Origin: Labrenzia sp. DG1229
Lineage (GTDB): Bacteria > Pseudomonadota > Alphaproteobacteria > Rhizobiales > Stappiaceae
Assembly: GCF_000521215.1 (NCBI RefSeq)
Contig: NZ_KI928940.1
Location: forward strand, 313,825 to 377,824
Reading direction: 5' to 3'
DNA length: 64,000 bases
Position numbers and translations under genes: made by a program. Below are positions 26,684 to 36,288 of this stretch, in pieces. Each line of letters begins with the position of its first letter. The stretch's first letter is position 1. A model generated the notes under the pieces. It did not search any database. It had not been told where the DNA came from and saw only the letters and a list, made by a program, of their open reading frames with translations.

Positions 26684-27526
26684 ATGGAGTCAAACCTGTT
26701 CGGTGAGCGTAAGAGCACTGGTATCGAGCCCGTCGCACCTTGGATGGGCGGCAAGCGTAATCTGGCCAAGCGCCTGGTCAAGTTGATCTCGTCGATCGAG
26801 CACGGCACCTATGCCGAGGCGTTTGTCGGGATGGGCGGGATATTCCTGCGCCGGTCTTATGTGCCGAAATGCGAGGTCATCAATGATTTTTCGGGCGATG
26901 TCGCGAACTTGTTCCGGATCCTGCAGCGGCACTATCCTCAATTCCTGGACTGCCTGAAATTCCAGATCACCAGCCGGCGCGAGTTTGAACGCCTGCAGCG
27001 CACGGACCCGGCAACACTGACGGACCTGGAGCGGGCGGCCCGCTTTTTATACCTTCAGCGCACGGCCTTCGGCGGCAAGGTGACGGGGCAGGCGTTCGGA
27101 ATTTCTCGCGGTGGCGTGGCAACTTTCAATCTGAACAAGATCTCGCCGATGCTTGAAGAGGTGCACGAGCGCCTGGCCCGCGTTGTCATCGAGAACCTTT
27201 CCTTCGAAAATTTCATTCCGCGTTACGATCGGCCGGAAACGCTGTTCTATTGCGACCCGCCATATTTCGGCTGCGAAAATGACTATGGCAAGGAGATGTT
27301 TTCCAGATCCGATTTCAAGCGCCTGGCCGAACTGATGGGAGGGATCGACGGCAAAATGATCGTTTCGATCAACGACACACCGGAGATCCGTGAGGACTTT
27401 GACGGCTTCACATTAAAAGAGGTGAGGGTGACTTACTCGATCTCTGAGGCATCGCCAAAGGAAGTCGGCGAGTTGATTATCGCAAATTTCAAACACCCGC
27501 TGCTGAACGAAGCATCGGACAATTAG
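26684..27526 (+). CDS. DNA adenine methylase, D12 (Dam-like) class
   Basis: A 280-residue N6-adenine methyltransferase. Seen: motif I region APWMGGKRNLAKRL (binds S-adenosylmethionine, variant of the usual PxxGGK), AEAFVGMGGIFLRR, the VINDFSGDVANLFRIL segment with the acidic ribose contact, and catalytic motif IV as CDPPYFG. Length matches Dam-like enzymes (about 260-280). No restriction gene is adjacent, so it is an orphan enzyme, as common in prophages and islands. The likely target GATC is inference from class only. Confidence 0.9.
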   Translation: MESNLFGERKSTGIEPVAPWMGGKRNLAKRLVKLISSIEHGTYAEAFVGMGGIFLRRSYVPKCEVINDFSGDVANLFRILQRHYPQFLDCLKFQITSRREFERLQRTDPATLTDLERAARFLYLQRTAFGGKVTGQAFGISRGGVATFNLNKISPMLEEVHERLARVVIENLSFENFIPRYDRPETLFYCDPPYFGCENDYGKEMFSRSDFKRLAELMGGIDGKMIVSINDTPEIREDFDGFTLKEVRVTYSISEASPKEVGELIIANFKHPLLNEASDN

Positions 27527-27673
27527 GAAGAAGGCGAGAACAGTCCGTGAACGGATTTCAGGACTATTTCAGGACTCATTTGTCAGACTTTGTCCACAAA
27601 GGACAGATTTTCATGGTCTGTTCTCGCTTGACGGCGGTCTCTCAGATCGATAAACCCTTGCAAATCAACGGAT

Positions 27674-27750
<77 letters not shown>

Positions 27751-28646
27751 TTTTTCCCAATGAATTTCTGACTTTTGCCATCAAAGACCCGCCCTCGAGC
27801 GGTTTGTTGTGCACGTGGTCTCGCAGCTTCATCCGGGTGCGAGCCGACACGTTTGAACGAATTCTTTCAAGAAACGACTGACCGGCCTTTCGAGGAAAGG
27901 GGACAGCACATCTGCCCGGATGGTCTTCTACAATCCGTCTGGCGGAGTGCTGCTACCATGCCAATTCTGCCCCGGCAATTTGTTGCATAAGAATGCGCTC
28001 GCCAGACGAAAATCTTCGTTTTCGCCTCATGAGCCATCCAGTTGCCGCACCTTTCCGACAACGCGACGTCAATTTGAATCTCAACCGGAAATCGAACAAT
28101 TTCGGTTGCACGTGACTTGGTGCTATCGCTAAGGATTGGTGAGCCGTATCAGGGGTTGCCGTCTGGCGGTCCTGACCGGTAGGCGTGCCTTGAGGCGAGG
28201 GGCGGTTGCGGTTGAGCGAAGGGAATGGGGCAAGGTGAACAGAAGAGATTCTGATTTCTCCGGGCGCGTGGATAATGTGCCTGGCGATACGGGAACGGCT
28301 GCGCAGGTGAGCGGCGCGGCGGATGCCGGGTCGTCCGACGGCGTGACTGAGACGGTACGGGCCAAAGGCAACATGGTCGGGGTCCGAGGCGGACTACCGC
28401 GCTGGTGTTTATCTCGCCCGTGAAGCGCATCAGAACATGATCTTCCGTGACATGCCGTTTTCCGTCCGTAAAGTGAATTTACTTTTTAGCGAGGTCGTTT
28501 GCAGCTGGGCTTGCGCGCGCCGATCCTCGCAATGCGTTTCGACGAGGAAAAGCTTTTTGGGAACTGACGAGCCAGTTCTATCTACTCGCGGTAATTCGTG
28601 GGCTTTCAAGTCAACTTTAAGTTAAAAATCTTTGGAAGTAAGAAAT
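27751..28646. other. Gene-poor stretch after tRNA-Pro containing a repeat copy
   Basis: No convincing gene. It contains the first copy of the duplicated 255-bp sequence (28057-28311). The open frames here are short, mutually overlapping and lack ribosome sites. GC falls toward the right edge, marking the border of the AT-rich tract. No second copy of the tRNA 3' end was noticed. Confidence 0.5.
28057..28311 (+). repeat. Diverged direct repeat, copy A
   Basis: Pairs with 30454-30706 over ~255 bases, from GACAACGCGACGTCAATTTG to GCTGCGCAGGTGAG, with scattered substitutions and few indels. Stretches such as TTCGGTTGCACGTGACTTGG and TCAGGGGTTGCCG are identical. It does not clearly encode a protein. 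Confidence 0.88.
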
Positions 28647-28838
28647 ATGAAAAATAGAAATCTAACAAAATGGGATACTATTTTTTTTATTGGAATGTGG
28701 TCAGTTTTTATCATTGGAACACTTGCGGGCTCAGAATCTCGATATTCAAAATTATTTTTCATTTGCCTGATGGTGGTTACAATTCTGTATCTATACGTAT
28801 TCTTTGTAAATATATTTAAGTCAAGGAATAACAAATAA
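28647..28838 (+). CDS. Small two-helix membrane protein, AT-rich
   Basis: A 63-residue protein (MKNRNLTKWDTIFFIGMW onward) with two hydrophobic helices and a basic tail (FKSRNNK). The ATG at 28647 has GGAAG upstream and fits better than the TTG five codons earlier. Composition is far more AT-rich than the phage or host clusters, pointing to recent transfer. No family recognised. Confidence 0.55.
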   Translation: MKNRNLTKWDTIFFIGMWSVFIIGTLAGSESRYSKLFFICLMVVTILYLYVFFVNIFKSRNNK

Positions 28839-28957
28839 TAGTTTTTATTTTAGAATTCGAATAAATACATGATGTATTACATGTTGGAAAGTAAGAAAGA
28901 AAATTTCCAAACATTAGCAAGAAAAATGCTGTGAACTAAGTCGATGAAAGGTTTGTT

Positions 28958-29627
28958 GTGGCTGGTAGTGATCTTTTGCAAATTCAACCCGCTGGTGGTG
29001 GAAGCAATCTAATCTGGACTGACACTGGCGTATCAGCTTCCATTCCTCGAACATATCGACCGCCACTTTTCACACGGGAGGACATAAATGATGCCGTCCT
29101 GGGATTTCACGATGAATGGAGAGGGCAATACAGCAATGGTATTAAACTAGGGGGCATTTTTTGAGGATCTTTTTGGCTCCAAAATAGTGGGGCAAATTGC
29201 CGGGAAGATAGCTTTTCCTGTTGATATTTACTTCCGTAGTACCAACAAGCACGGTCGGACTCTCAAATATGGACTTGCTGTAACAGGTGGAGTTATCGCA
29301 TCCCGAGTGGTTTCTGGAGCGATAGCTGCCGAAGATGGTCTCTACGGCTTTGCCTCAGCTCATGCGGGAGAGTATTTCCTGGGATCGGGATTCCTAATCG
29401 CGACAGTACAGACGCTGAACATATCTCAACAGATTTCAGGAACGTTCCTTGGGGGTAAGGTTGCTTTGCGACTTGTCAAAGCTTTGCGCCATTGGGCAAA
29501 GACGCGGAACTGTGAGCATCTAATTGCTCATGTGACCAATGGTGTAAGCGTAACCGAGAGCGATCAGTTCTTCAGGCGTTGTGGGATGAAGACGGTTGGT
29601 GGAATTTACTTTGGCGAGGAAATGTAA
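28958..29627 (+). pseudogene. GNAT-like protein split by a one-base frameshift
   Basis: Two frames read as one protein of about 223 residues. The first (GTG at 28958) ends at TGA 29162-29164. The second opens right after 29150 and continues as AFFEDLFGSKIVGQIAGK to 29627. The crossover lies in GGGGG or TTTTTT (29150-29162), consistent with one extra base. The C-terminal part (LVKALRHWAKTRNCEHLIAHV, then SDQFFRRCGMKTVGG) resembles the acetyl-CoA binding core and end of a GNAT acetyltransferase. Similarity is modest. A short diverged copy of its 3' end occurs at ~30704-30762. Confidence 0.6.
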
Positions 29628-29727
29628 AAATAGTTTTTATAAATGATTTCGCTGCTCAGAATAAGTATCGCTCAAATAAATAAATTATTAGTGCAATTTC
29701 AATATTCGGCGAATTAAAAGGTGAGTC

Positions 29728-29928
29728 ATGGAAATCGCGATAACAACATTTTTTATTATCATTGTTTGCATTTCTATTGCTCAGTTTATGATGAGCAAGA
29801 ATAAGAAGAAATATACCTGGGATGCTTTGAAGGAGAATTCGGAGATTGTATTTATTGTTTTAATTTTGATGATTATCTTTTCTGCGGCGTTTTTTACATT
29901 GTATTACTTTTATATTATTTCTGATTAA
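29728..29928 (+). CDS. Small two-helix membrane protein, very AT-rich
   Basis: A 66-residue protein with two hydrophobic helices (ITTFFIIIVCISIAQFMM and IVFIVLILMIIFSAAFF) joined by a lysine-rich loop. An AGGTGAG-type ribosome site precedes the ATG. Codon use is strongly A/T-ending. No family recognised; toxin-like or immunity-like small membrane proteins share this form but nothing specific supports that. Confidence 0.55.
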   Translation: MEIAITTFFIIIVCISIAQFMMSKNKKKYTWDALKENSEIVFIVLILMIIFSAAFFTLYYFYIISD

Positions 29929-30012
29929 GGTTTAAGTTATTTGCTTCACGTTTGGCAAAGTATAAATCGAGGGTTGGCGAAGTGGATCAGTTTCAGAAAA
30001 CTCATGGAGTAG

Positions 30013-30324
30013 GTGTTACATTCTCTGCAGCAATGCGCAAATGACCCCAAGCGCCACATCAGCAAAGAGGTGTTGGAAAATGCCTGGCAACGCGTCCGGG
30101 CGCACGCGAGGCTTGAGAATGTGCACCTTCATGATCTGCGCCACACCTTCGGGACATTTGCCTCTCAGGCTGGGAGCAACGCATTCATGATCAGCCACCT
30201 GCTAAGGCACAAGAACGTCACGATCACAAATCGTTACGTTAATCCGGACGCTGATCCTATCCGTGCGCTGTCAGAAACGATCGGGAGCCGGATTGAGGCG
30301 GGGTTGAAGGGAGAACCGGAATAG
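30013..30324 (+). pseudogene. C-terminal fragment of a tyrosine integrase
   Basis: From about 30049 the frame encodes the end of a phage-type integrase catalytic domain: HLHDLRHTFGTFASQAG (box with HxLRH) and SHLLRHKNVTITNRYVN with the His and nucleophilic Tyr. The first Arg, the Lys turn and the whole N-terminal half are absent, and no matching frame is seen upstream. It is therefore a remnant. Its closeness to tRNA-Pro suggests a former island integrase. Confidence 0.85.
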
Positions 30325-30885
30325 GTCGATGAGACTTGACCTTTTTCAATTTGAGTAACACTCGTTCTCTTGAAGCGTTTGGCGACTGGCGGGAAAGATG
30401 AACGAGAATTCGCGACATGATTGTTAACCTGAACGCACACCAACCATACCCCTGACAATGCGACGTCAGTTTGAATTTCAACCGGAAATCGAACAAATTC
30501 GGTTGCACGTGACTTGGTACAATTGCTAGATTTGGTTGACCTTATCAGGGGTTGCCGATCGGCAATCCTGACCGGTAGCCGTGTCTTGAGGCGAGGGGCG
30601 GGTGCGGTTGAGTGAAGGGAATGGGGCAAAGTGGACAGAAGCGATTCTGATCTCTCCAGGCGCGTGGATAGAGTGCCTGGTGAAATGGAACCGGCTGCGC
30701 AGGTGAGAGTGACCAGTTCTTTCGTAGGTGCGGATTAAAGACGGTTGGGGGTAACTATGTTGAGGCGCTCTAGTGTTTCGAATGCCATGCTTGATATCCG
30801 GATTTTTTGTTTCGATGGCGCATGAGGTCCAAAAAATCTAATTTTACTTGAGGGTATTTGTACTACGGAGCGTTCAAGGGCACTA
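30325..30885. other. Gene-poor stretch containing repeat copy B
   Basis: No gene supported. It holds copy B of the duplicated sequence (30454-30706), directly joined to a short diverged copy of the 3' end of the broken GNAT-like gene (about 30704-30762). The last 100 bases are AT-rich and probably contain the promoter of the secreted orphan that follows. Confidence 0.55.
30454..30762 (+). repeat. Diverged direct repeat, copy B, fused to gene fragment
   Basis: 30454-30706 matches 28057-28311. From about 30704 the sequence switches to resemble 29554-29612 (GAGAG then CAGTTCTT and AAGACGGTTGG), the tail end of the GNAT-like gene. This junction shows that the two duplicated pieces were brought together by rearrangement. 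Confidence 0.82.
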
Positions 30886-31362
30886 TTGATGATTCGCCGA
30901 AGAAAAATTGCACTTTTGTATTTGTTGACTGCTTTGTATTTGGTTCAAGAAACGAATTCAGTCGAGAGTTCTGATGATTTCGAAGATTTGAGTAAGTCGA
31001 TAGAAGAATCAATATTTACCTTTGGAAGCGCAAAATATACAGTCAAGATAAATCAGTGTTTACTAAAAATCATACAGAACAATTCTACCTGTAGTCATCC
31101 AGAAGCTGTATCTAGGGTGGAGCAAAGTATTTTTTTGGACGAAATCAAGCGTGTAGAGTTATACGGAAGTAATGGTGCGAGCAAGAGTATTTCTTTTTTT
31201 AAGCACTCGCAAATAAGTAACTCAAAAACCCAATACCTAAAATGTAATGGTGTTCAGGTCGTTTCTTATGATGAGTTAGAACTATCGCTTCTAATGAAGG
31301 GTGATTTAGAACCCACTATCCTAACAAAGATTGATGAAATTAGGAAAGACTGCGCTAAATGA
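30886..31362 (+). CDS. Secreted orphan protein, AT-rich
   Basis: A 158-residue protein with a basic start and hydrophobic segment (MIRRRKIALLYLLTALYLV), consistent with a signal peptide or anchor, followed by a polar region with four cysteines (CLLKII, NSTCSH, LKCNGV, RKDCAK) that could form two disulfides. No domain recognised. AT-rich codon use matches its neighbours and the orphan at 62.4 kb. Likely periplasmic or secreted; function unknown. Confidence 0.6.
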   Translation: MMIRRRKIALLYLLTALYLVQETNSVESSDDFEDLSKSIEESIFTFGSAKYTVKINQCLLKIIQNNSTCSHPEAVSRVEQSIFLDEIKRVELYGSNGASKSISFFKHSQISNSKTQYLKCNGVQVVSYDELELSLLMKGDLEPTILTKIDEIRKDCAK

Positions 31363-31585
31363 CGGACAGTAAATACTCTTCCCTTCTTACGTTTGGTTTC
31401 CAAAAAGGTTGTTCATTCCTTCGATCCTGAAACTGATTGTGTTTGGTCATCAACCAGTCTCAAGCCTTCAATGCGAGTGAACAACCTCCTCAGAACTCAC
31501 ACCTAGAGCGCAAAACTTGTCTGAGCCAAACACTTGCCAATAAAAGAGCGGCCAGTTCGCGATTATTTGTCCGAGGAGTTTGATT

Positions 31586-32158
31586 GTGCAAATCGTAAAA
31601 CGTAACCTAAATCGTAGTAAATACATGAAAATATTATTGGTCATTTCTGTTCTGTTTTGTTTTCTGGTTTCTTTTGAAAAAGTACACGCGCGCAGTGTTC
31701 AGGACATAAATCCGTCTTGGAGCGTTGAAAATCAAGAAGTGGAAGACTTCATAAAAGCAATGATCCAGACTTATCTTTTCTATTCTAATTATCCTGACCG
31801 AAGTAGCCAACCGAATTTTGTTTTTCTTTCTTCAGAAGCTCTTCTTGAGGATGGACGTATGAATAAGGAATATATTTCAAGGTTTTTCCCTGATATTACT
31901 GAAACCTTGATCAGCAAAATTGCTGGAGATTCGGATCAATGTCTTATTTTTACTCTAAAAACTCAAGAGAGAAAAATGATTGTTGGGGTTAATAATAGTG
32001 AAAAGACAAGTAATGATCAAGTAATAAGATGCTTCATGGGAACGTTGGCTTACTTTGTTGATAAGGAAAACCAAGAAAATTTACGCGGTGAAAACCCGAG
32101 TGAAACGGCACGAAACATTATCGATGTGTTGCGGGAAAGATCTATCAATCGGCGTTAA
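31586..32158 (+). CDS. Secreted orphan protein, AT-rich
   Basis: About 190 residues. A basic N-terminus is followed by a hydrophobic helix and cleavage-like end (KILLVISVLFCFLVSFEKVHA), so export is likely. The mature part is mixed helix/strand with two cysteines (DQCLIF and VIRCFMG) that may pair. I prefer the GTG at 31586 with GAGGAG upstream; an ATG at 31625 gives a more standard signal peptide. No family recognised. Same AT-rich style as the 30.9-kb orphan. Confidence 0.58.
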   Translation: MQIVKRNLNRSKYMKILLVISVLFCFLVSFEKVHARSVQDINPSWSVENQEVEDFIKAMIQTYLFYSNYPDRSSQPNFVFLSSEALLEDGRMNKEYISRFFPDITETLISKIAGDSDQCLIFTLKTQERKMIVGVNNSEKTSNDQVIRCFMGTLAYFVDKENQENLRGENPSETARNIIDVLRERSINRR

Positions 32159-32419
32159 AGCTCCGAACTTTCACAGTCCGAATTGCGGCGTCGATTGTTT
32201 GGCGTTTTTAGCAAGGCGGCAACTTCAACCAATCATCGTAACCCATGAGGTGCAGCCCGATTCTAGAGCCACATCTACACGTCACCAAGCGCAACATGGG
32301 CAGACAACACCTGATCATCCTCACAGTTGTCCATGGATAGCCGGGACACCAACGCGTTGCGTATGGGCTTGACGCAATTTTCTTCGGATGCACGTGACTG
32401 CAGGTTCGGTTGGGCTGTA

Positions 32420-32830
32420 TGAATTATACCAATCCCAATTGATCAGAACCCATGCGCCCGCTTGCGGTTCCCGATTGACATAATGGTCCACGGTTGATTG
32501 ATAAGTTTGTTCCAGGCGTGGCAAAATAGAGCAAGGATCTGTTGGTAGGATTTGAGGACCCTGTTCGAGAGCCGGTTGTCGCGCAAGAACTGCCAGATGT
32601 TTTCGACCGGACTGAGCTCTGGGACCTTTGAAGGCAAAGGCAGGACTGTGATGTTGTCCGTCACTTGAAGCTTGCCGCTGCTTCCAACGACGGCACCTAT
32701 ATACGATTGTGCTCGAGACAGACAGGCTCGTGGTCCTGAATAGCGTGTTGGATTCCAGTCTGCAAAACAACGACTCGTCTTTGTCTGGGACGCGACTGAA
32801 ACAATGATACCAATCATGATCCGTCGGAAA
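32420..32830 (-). mobile_element. IS630-family transposase remnant
   Basis: From about 32665 down to 32443 the minus strand encodes the end of an IS630/Tc1-like DDE transposase: VTDNITVLPLPSKVPELSP, VENIWQFLRDNRLSNRV, then HAWNKLINQPW and a short AHGF terminus. The catalytic Glu is the one in VENIW. The upstream part is degenerate and the first two Asp motifs are not recognisable. Similar ATACCAATC sequences occur at both edges (about 32425 and 32806). Inactive fragment. Confidence 0.8.
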
Positions 32831-32965
32831 GACGTTTCCAGTTGATCATCGTGGTTTGGATATTTTGTTTAGGCCTTCAAACGGCCCCCGCGACCGGACG
32901 TTATCATTCCTGAACGCAGACCTTGCAGTTTATTGACACCCGTTTCAGCAGTGCGGACGAAGCTT

Positions 32966-33457
32966 TCATGCAGTCTCAAGTTGAAACTTGAGGAACCTGG
33001 CGCCATCGCATTCGATCTCCCCGACAAATTTCGCTCCAATCCTTTTGAGTGCACCCAGGTTCCTTCGAGATGGTGGCAAGAGAAATGTTACAAAGGGGAT
33101 GCGCTCGTCGGCAATCGCATACTCCAGCGCCTTTCTCGAAATGCGTGTGCCAAGACCAAAGGCATCGGGTCGCAAAACCAGTCCGAAGTCCCACTCGTCG
33201 CCTTCTTTTTGAAAACCACCCCACCCGACATACCGGCCATCGGACAAGATCGCCCAGTGACCGAGCCCATCACGATTCCAGCATTCTTCCTTTTGGGCAA
33301 CGAATTTCTTCACAGCCGCGTCGTCCCACGCAAATGTCAAAAGCGGCATGTGTTCCGCGACCCTGGGGTCAGACATGTGAGCCGCAATTTCGGCTGGCTC
33401 AATTTCCGACAATCGGGCAAAAGCGATATTATGTTTCAAGTTGGCATCCGCTCGCAC
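32966..33457 (-). CDS. GNAT-family N-acetyltransferase (RimJ/RimL-like)
   Basis: A 163-residue acetyltransferase of normal GNAT length. Seen: the N-terminal RLSEIEPAEIAAHMSDPR segment, GHWAILSDGRYVGWGGFQ as the central strands, WDFGLVLRPDAFGLGTRI as the acetyl-CoA loop region, and a late FVTFLLPPSRRNLGALKRIG helix typical of the RimJ/RimL group. The substrate cannot be told from sequence. Convergent with nothing close; a lone gene. Confidence 0.85.
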   Translation of the reverse strand: MRADANLKHNIAFARLSEIEPAEIAAHMSDPRVAEHMPLLTFAWDDAAVKKFVAQKEECWNRDGLGHWAILSDGRYVGWGGFQKEGDEWDFGLVLRPDAFGLGTRISRKALEYAIADERIPFVTFLLPPSRRNLGALKRIGAKFVGEIECDGARFLKFQLETA

Positions 33458-33686
33458 TCTTGAGGTGTCTATCCTGATGAATCCGTTCCAGACAGGACAG
33501 GAACGCTATTTTATGCGTTTTCAATCCACTTGAGTCTCGCATAAAGGCTCCCGATTTCGCTGTCACGGCATCTAGGTCGGCGTTTGGGATCAGCAACGGG
33601 TTGTTGCTGTGCTTAATTCGGGGTCGGCTCTCGACAATGCAATGATTTCGTTTGAATAACCTGTCTTCCTGACAGAAACTCGGAGC

Positions 33687-34103
33687 ATGATTGCCTATGT
33701 CACAGTTGGTGCGGATGACATCGCCCGGGCGAAACGGTTTTATTCCGCGATCCTGCCGGCCCTTGGTTACGAGCTGGAGGAGGGGCCTGAGGGCCTGAGT
33801 TGCGTGCTGCCCGTCGAGCCGGGGCAGTCTCCCGTTCTGCCTGACTTCTACGTCAAACCAACCTTTGATGGTCGTCCTGCCTCGGCCGGAAACGGTTCCA
33901 TGGTCGCATTCGAGGCGCGCAATCAACAGCAGGTTCGGGACCTTCACGCTGCAGCGCTTATTGCCGGCGGTTCCGACGAGGGCCAGCCGGGCTTCCGGGT
34001 TTCGTACGGACCTAAATTCTTTGTTGGCTACCTTCGCGACCCTCAAGGCAACAAGATCGCACTTTTCTCCAGCGATCCGAACGAACCCGGACGAGACGGA
34101 TAA
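33687..34103 (+). CDS. VOC-family (glyoxalase-like) protein
   Basis: A 138-residue vicinal-oxygen-chelate protein. Seen: YVTVGADDIARAKRFYSAIL as the first beta-alpha-beta unit, FYVKPTFDGRPASAGNGSM in the middle, the VRDLHAAALIAGG helix, and the YLRDPQGNKIALFS ending typical of the family. Metal-binding His positions are not all obvious, so it may not be a classic glyoxalase. Function unassigned; widespread single-gene family. Confidence 0.87.
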   Translation: MIAYVTVGADDIARAKRFYSAILPALGYELEEGPEGLSCVLPVEPGQSPVLPDFYVKPTFDGRPASAGNGSMVAFEARNQQQVRDLHAAALIAGGSDEGQPGFRVSYGPKFFVGYLRDPQGNKIALFSSDPNEPGRDG

Positions 34104-34436
34104 CGCAGTTTCCCGGGTGGCCAGACCCCCTGAGCCGCATTGCGAAAATCCGGGATATCGCCTCAATGCAGATCTTCACCGCACATGATCCGGACGACAC
34201 CTGTGCACCCTCACGTTGGCCGTCCGCGGCGTAACCGCCCATTTCCGAGAACTGTCATTCGTAGTGTTCAGCACAAAGTGCTGCTGTGTGGACAAAGCCA
34301 CCATTCGCGACGTCGTCGTGAAAGTCAGCTTGCTGCGCCGGGATAACCGTGCAGACCCCATCCGGCCGCGGTACAAGATCATGATCTCGATGGATTATTC
34401 CTTCTCCACCCACGGTTTGAGGTGACATGGAAGGGG
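34104..34436. other. Gap between convergent genes
   Basis: About 330 bases between the VOC gene and the secreted protein on the other strand. I see no gene, clear terminator, RNA or repeat. Confidence 0.45.
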
Positions 34437-35381
34437 CTAATCAACTGTTTTGCGCAACAAAACAAGATTGTCGAGGACAAGGTTCGAAGACCAGATAAAG
34501 TCAGCGTCCGCACCAGGCGTGTCAAATATGTCCTCGAAGTTGGTATAGGCCTTTTTGTTGTTTACGCCGACCGTCTCGTTGCTAAACGTTACGGCGCTCG
34601 GCCAGATGCTGTCATCGAAAGACGGCATCATCCAGTCCGATGGAACTGCCCAATGTGCCGCTGAATACCCTGTTGCATCATCGACACCCTCTTGACTACA
34701 ATCCGAACTGTCGCGGGATTGGCCGTCAACAACGAGGCAACTTCGATCGGTCAGAGGGGACGTGTAGAAAGTCTGCGCACGCCAACTGTCATCCGTTATT
34801 GCGACAGTCACGCCATTCGCATCTTGAATATGCGCAACCAGGCCGCCATCTCCAGGGTGGAAAGCCTTGCCACGGTTGTCTTCAGATCCAAGGCCAAGGT
34901 TCTCTTCCCAATCCACCATCATGATGGCCAGTGTCACCGGACGCTCCGCTGTGAAGCGGACAACATTCGAGTTGAACTTCGTAAACGGGACAGGGTCGAC
35001 CGCGATCAGTGTGCCATTTACATATAATTCAAAGTAATTGTCGGCGAAAACATATGCAGTGAATTGCTCGCTGCCACCCGCGTCCATGATAGGCACACTG
35101 TCCAGATCAAGCTCTGCCAGGGTCGCCAATCGGTCGCCTCCGCATTCATTGAAGAGGTCGGCGGCAAACGGAGCCGTTCCGTAGTTCGTCGCTGCAGGGA
35201 CCGTCCAGACCGTACCATCACCGGATTTGATTTCGCCAACCGCACTCGCGCGTGTTCCCGGACCGCAGTCAAACAGACCAGGGTTGATTTCCGTGGCAAG
35301 TCCGGTTGTGAAAGTGGCCTCCTGAGCCTCCACCCCGATGGGGGTGGTCGCAAACAGGAAGCCTGCGAGGGCGTATCTCAT
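34437..35381 (-). CDS. Secreted protein with beta-sandwich (PA14/lectin-like) look
   Basis: A 314-residue protein with an N-terminal signal peptide (RYALAGFLFATTPIGVEAQE) and an AGGGAGA ribosome site. The mature part is rich in aromatic residues and Asp/Asn: FTAYVFADNYFELYVNGTLI and RFTAERPVTLAIMMVDWEEN resemble the strands of galactose-binding or PA14-like domains. One Cys pair near DRSCLVVDGQ / DSSDCSQEG could form a disulfide. Not a family I can name. Divergent from nasT. Confidence 0.7.
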   Translation of the reverse strand: MRYALAGFLFATTPIGVEAQEATFTTGLATEINPGLFDCGPGTRASAVGEIKSGDGTVWTVPAATNYGTAPFAADLFNECGGDRLATLAELDLDSVPIMDAGGSEQFTAYVFADNYFELYVNGTLIAVDPVPFTKFNSNVVRFTAERPVTLAIMMVDWEENLGLGSEDNRGKAFHPGDGGLVAHIQDANGVTVAITDDSWRAQTFYTSPLTDRSCLVVDGQSRDSSDCSQEGVDDATGYSAAHWAVPSDWMMPSFDDSIWPSAVTFSNETVGVNNKKAYTNFEDIFDTPGADADFIWSSNLVLDNLVLLRKTVD

Positions 35382-35628
35382 TGTATCGTATCTCCCTGGG
35401 TTTCGACCTTTCTACACACTCACAAAGCAAAATGCAGAGATTGTGCAGGGATAGCCTCTCCACTTTCAAAAGCGACACACCGCGGTATCCTGTGGAGCCA
35501 ACGCGACAGCATTGCACCACGGATTCATTCGGCGTTGGAATTGGCTTGTATCACCAGAAAATAGCGAGATGGATTTTGCACTGCAACATTTGCTTTGCAT
35601 AAAAAATAGCACTGCGCATAATAGAGGC

Positions 35629-36216
35629 ATGAGCAGTGGTATTTCGATCCTCGTCATCGATGACAACAAGATACGTGCATCCATCATCGAAGAGGGATTG
35701 CGCGATGCCGGGCACGACAAGGTCATCCTCGTGCATCAGATGGACGGCCTGGTGCGCCAGATCGCAGACATCAATCCGGATGTGATCGTGATCGATCTGG
35801 AAAACCCGAACCGGGATCAGCTGGAACACATGTTTCAGGTGTCCCGGACAGTGCACCGGCCAATCGCCATGTTTGTCGACAAGGCGGACAGTCTGTCAAT
35901 TGAGGCCGCAGTCGATGCCGGGGTTTCTGCCTACGTCGTCGACGGCCTCAAACGCGAACGTTTGAAGCCTATTCTCGACATGGCCGTCAGCCGGTTTCGC
36001 GCCTTTTCCAAACTTGCCCAGGAGCTGGAAGACGCGCGCACTGAACTGGCGGATCGGAAATCCATCGATCGCGCCAAGGGAATACTGATGAAGTCGAAAG
36101 GGCTGTCGGAGCAGGAGGCCTATGAACTTCTGCGACGCACCGCGATGAATCAGAGCCGCAAGATTATCGACGTGGCGCAAAGCCTGATTATCGCCAGTGG
36201 ACTGCTGGCAGACTGA
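35629..36216 (+). CDS. nasT: NasT, ANTAR-domain transcription antiterminator
   Basis: A 195-residue response-regulator-like protein. Residues ~5-120 form a receiver-like domain (ISILVIDDNKIRASIIEE, DVIVIDLENPN with the Asp). Residues ~135-190 are an ANTAR RNA-binding domain (RKSIDRAKGILMKSKGLSE, EAYELLRRTAMNQSRKI). Homologues bind paired hexaloop hairpins in nitrate-assimilation leaders and prevent termination, being held inactive by NasS. The ATG at 35629 has GAGG upstream. Followed directly by nasS, and by the leader at 37.6 kb that it should control. Confidence 0.93.
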   Translation: MSSGISILVIDDNKIRASIIEEGLRDAGHDKVILVHQMDGLVRQIADINPDVIVIDLENPNRDQLEHMFQVSRTVHRPIAMFVDKADSLSIEAAVDAGVSAYVVDGLKRERLKPILDMAVSRFRAFSKLAQELEDARTELADRKSIDRAKGILMKSKGLSEQEAYELLRRTAMNQSRKIIDVAQSLIIASGLLAD

Positions 36217-36288
36217 TACTTGAATGACTGACGCCTGAATGCGCTCGCGCATTCGAAAAGGAACGGCCAATTTGGAGACCGGAGGAAA

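Noticed and set aside
27553..27575. Tandem TTTCAGGACT pair after the methylase gene
   Set aside because: Only two short copies with no further structure; likely chance.
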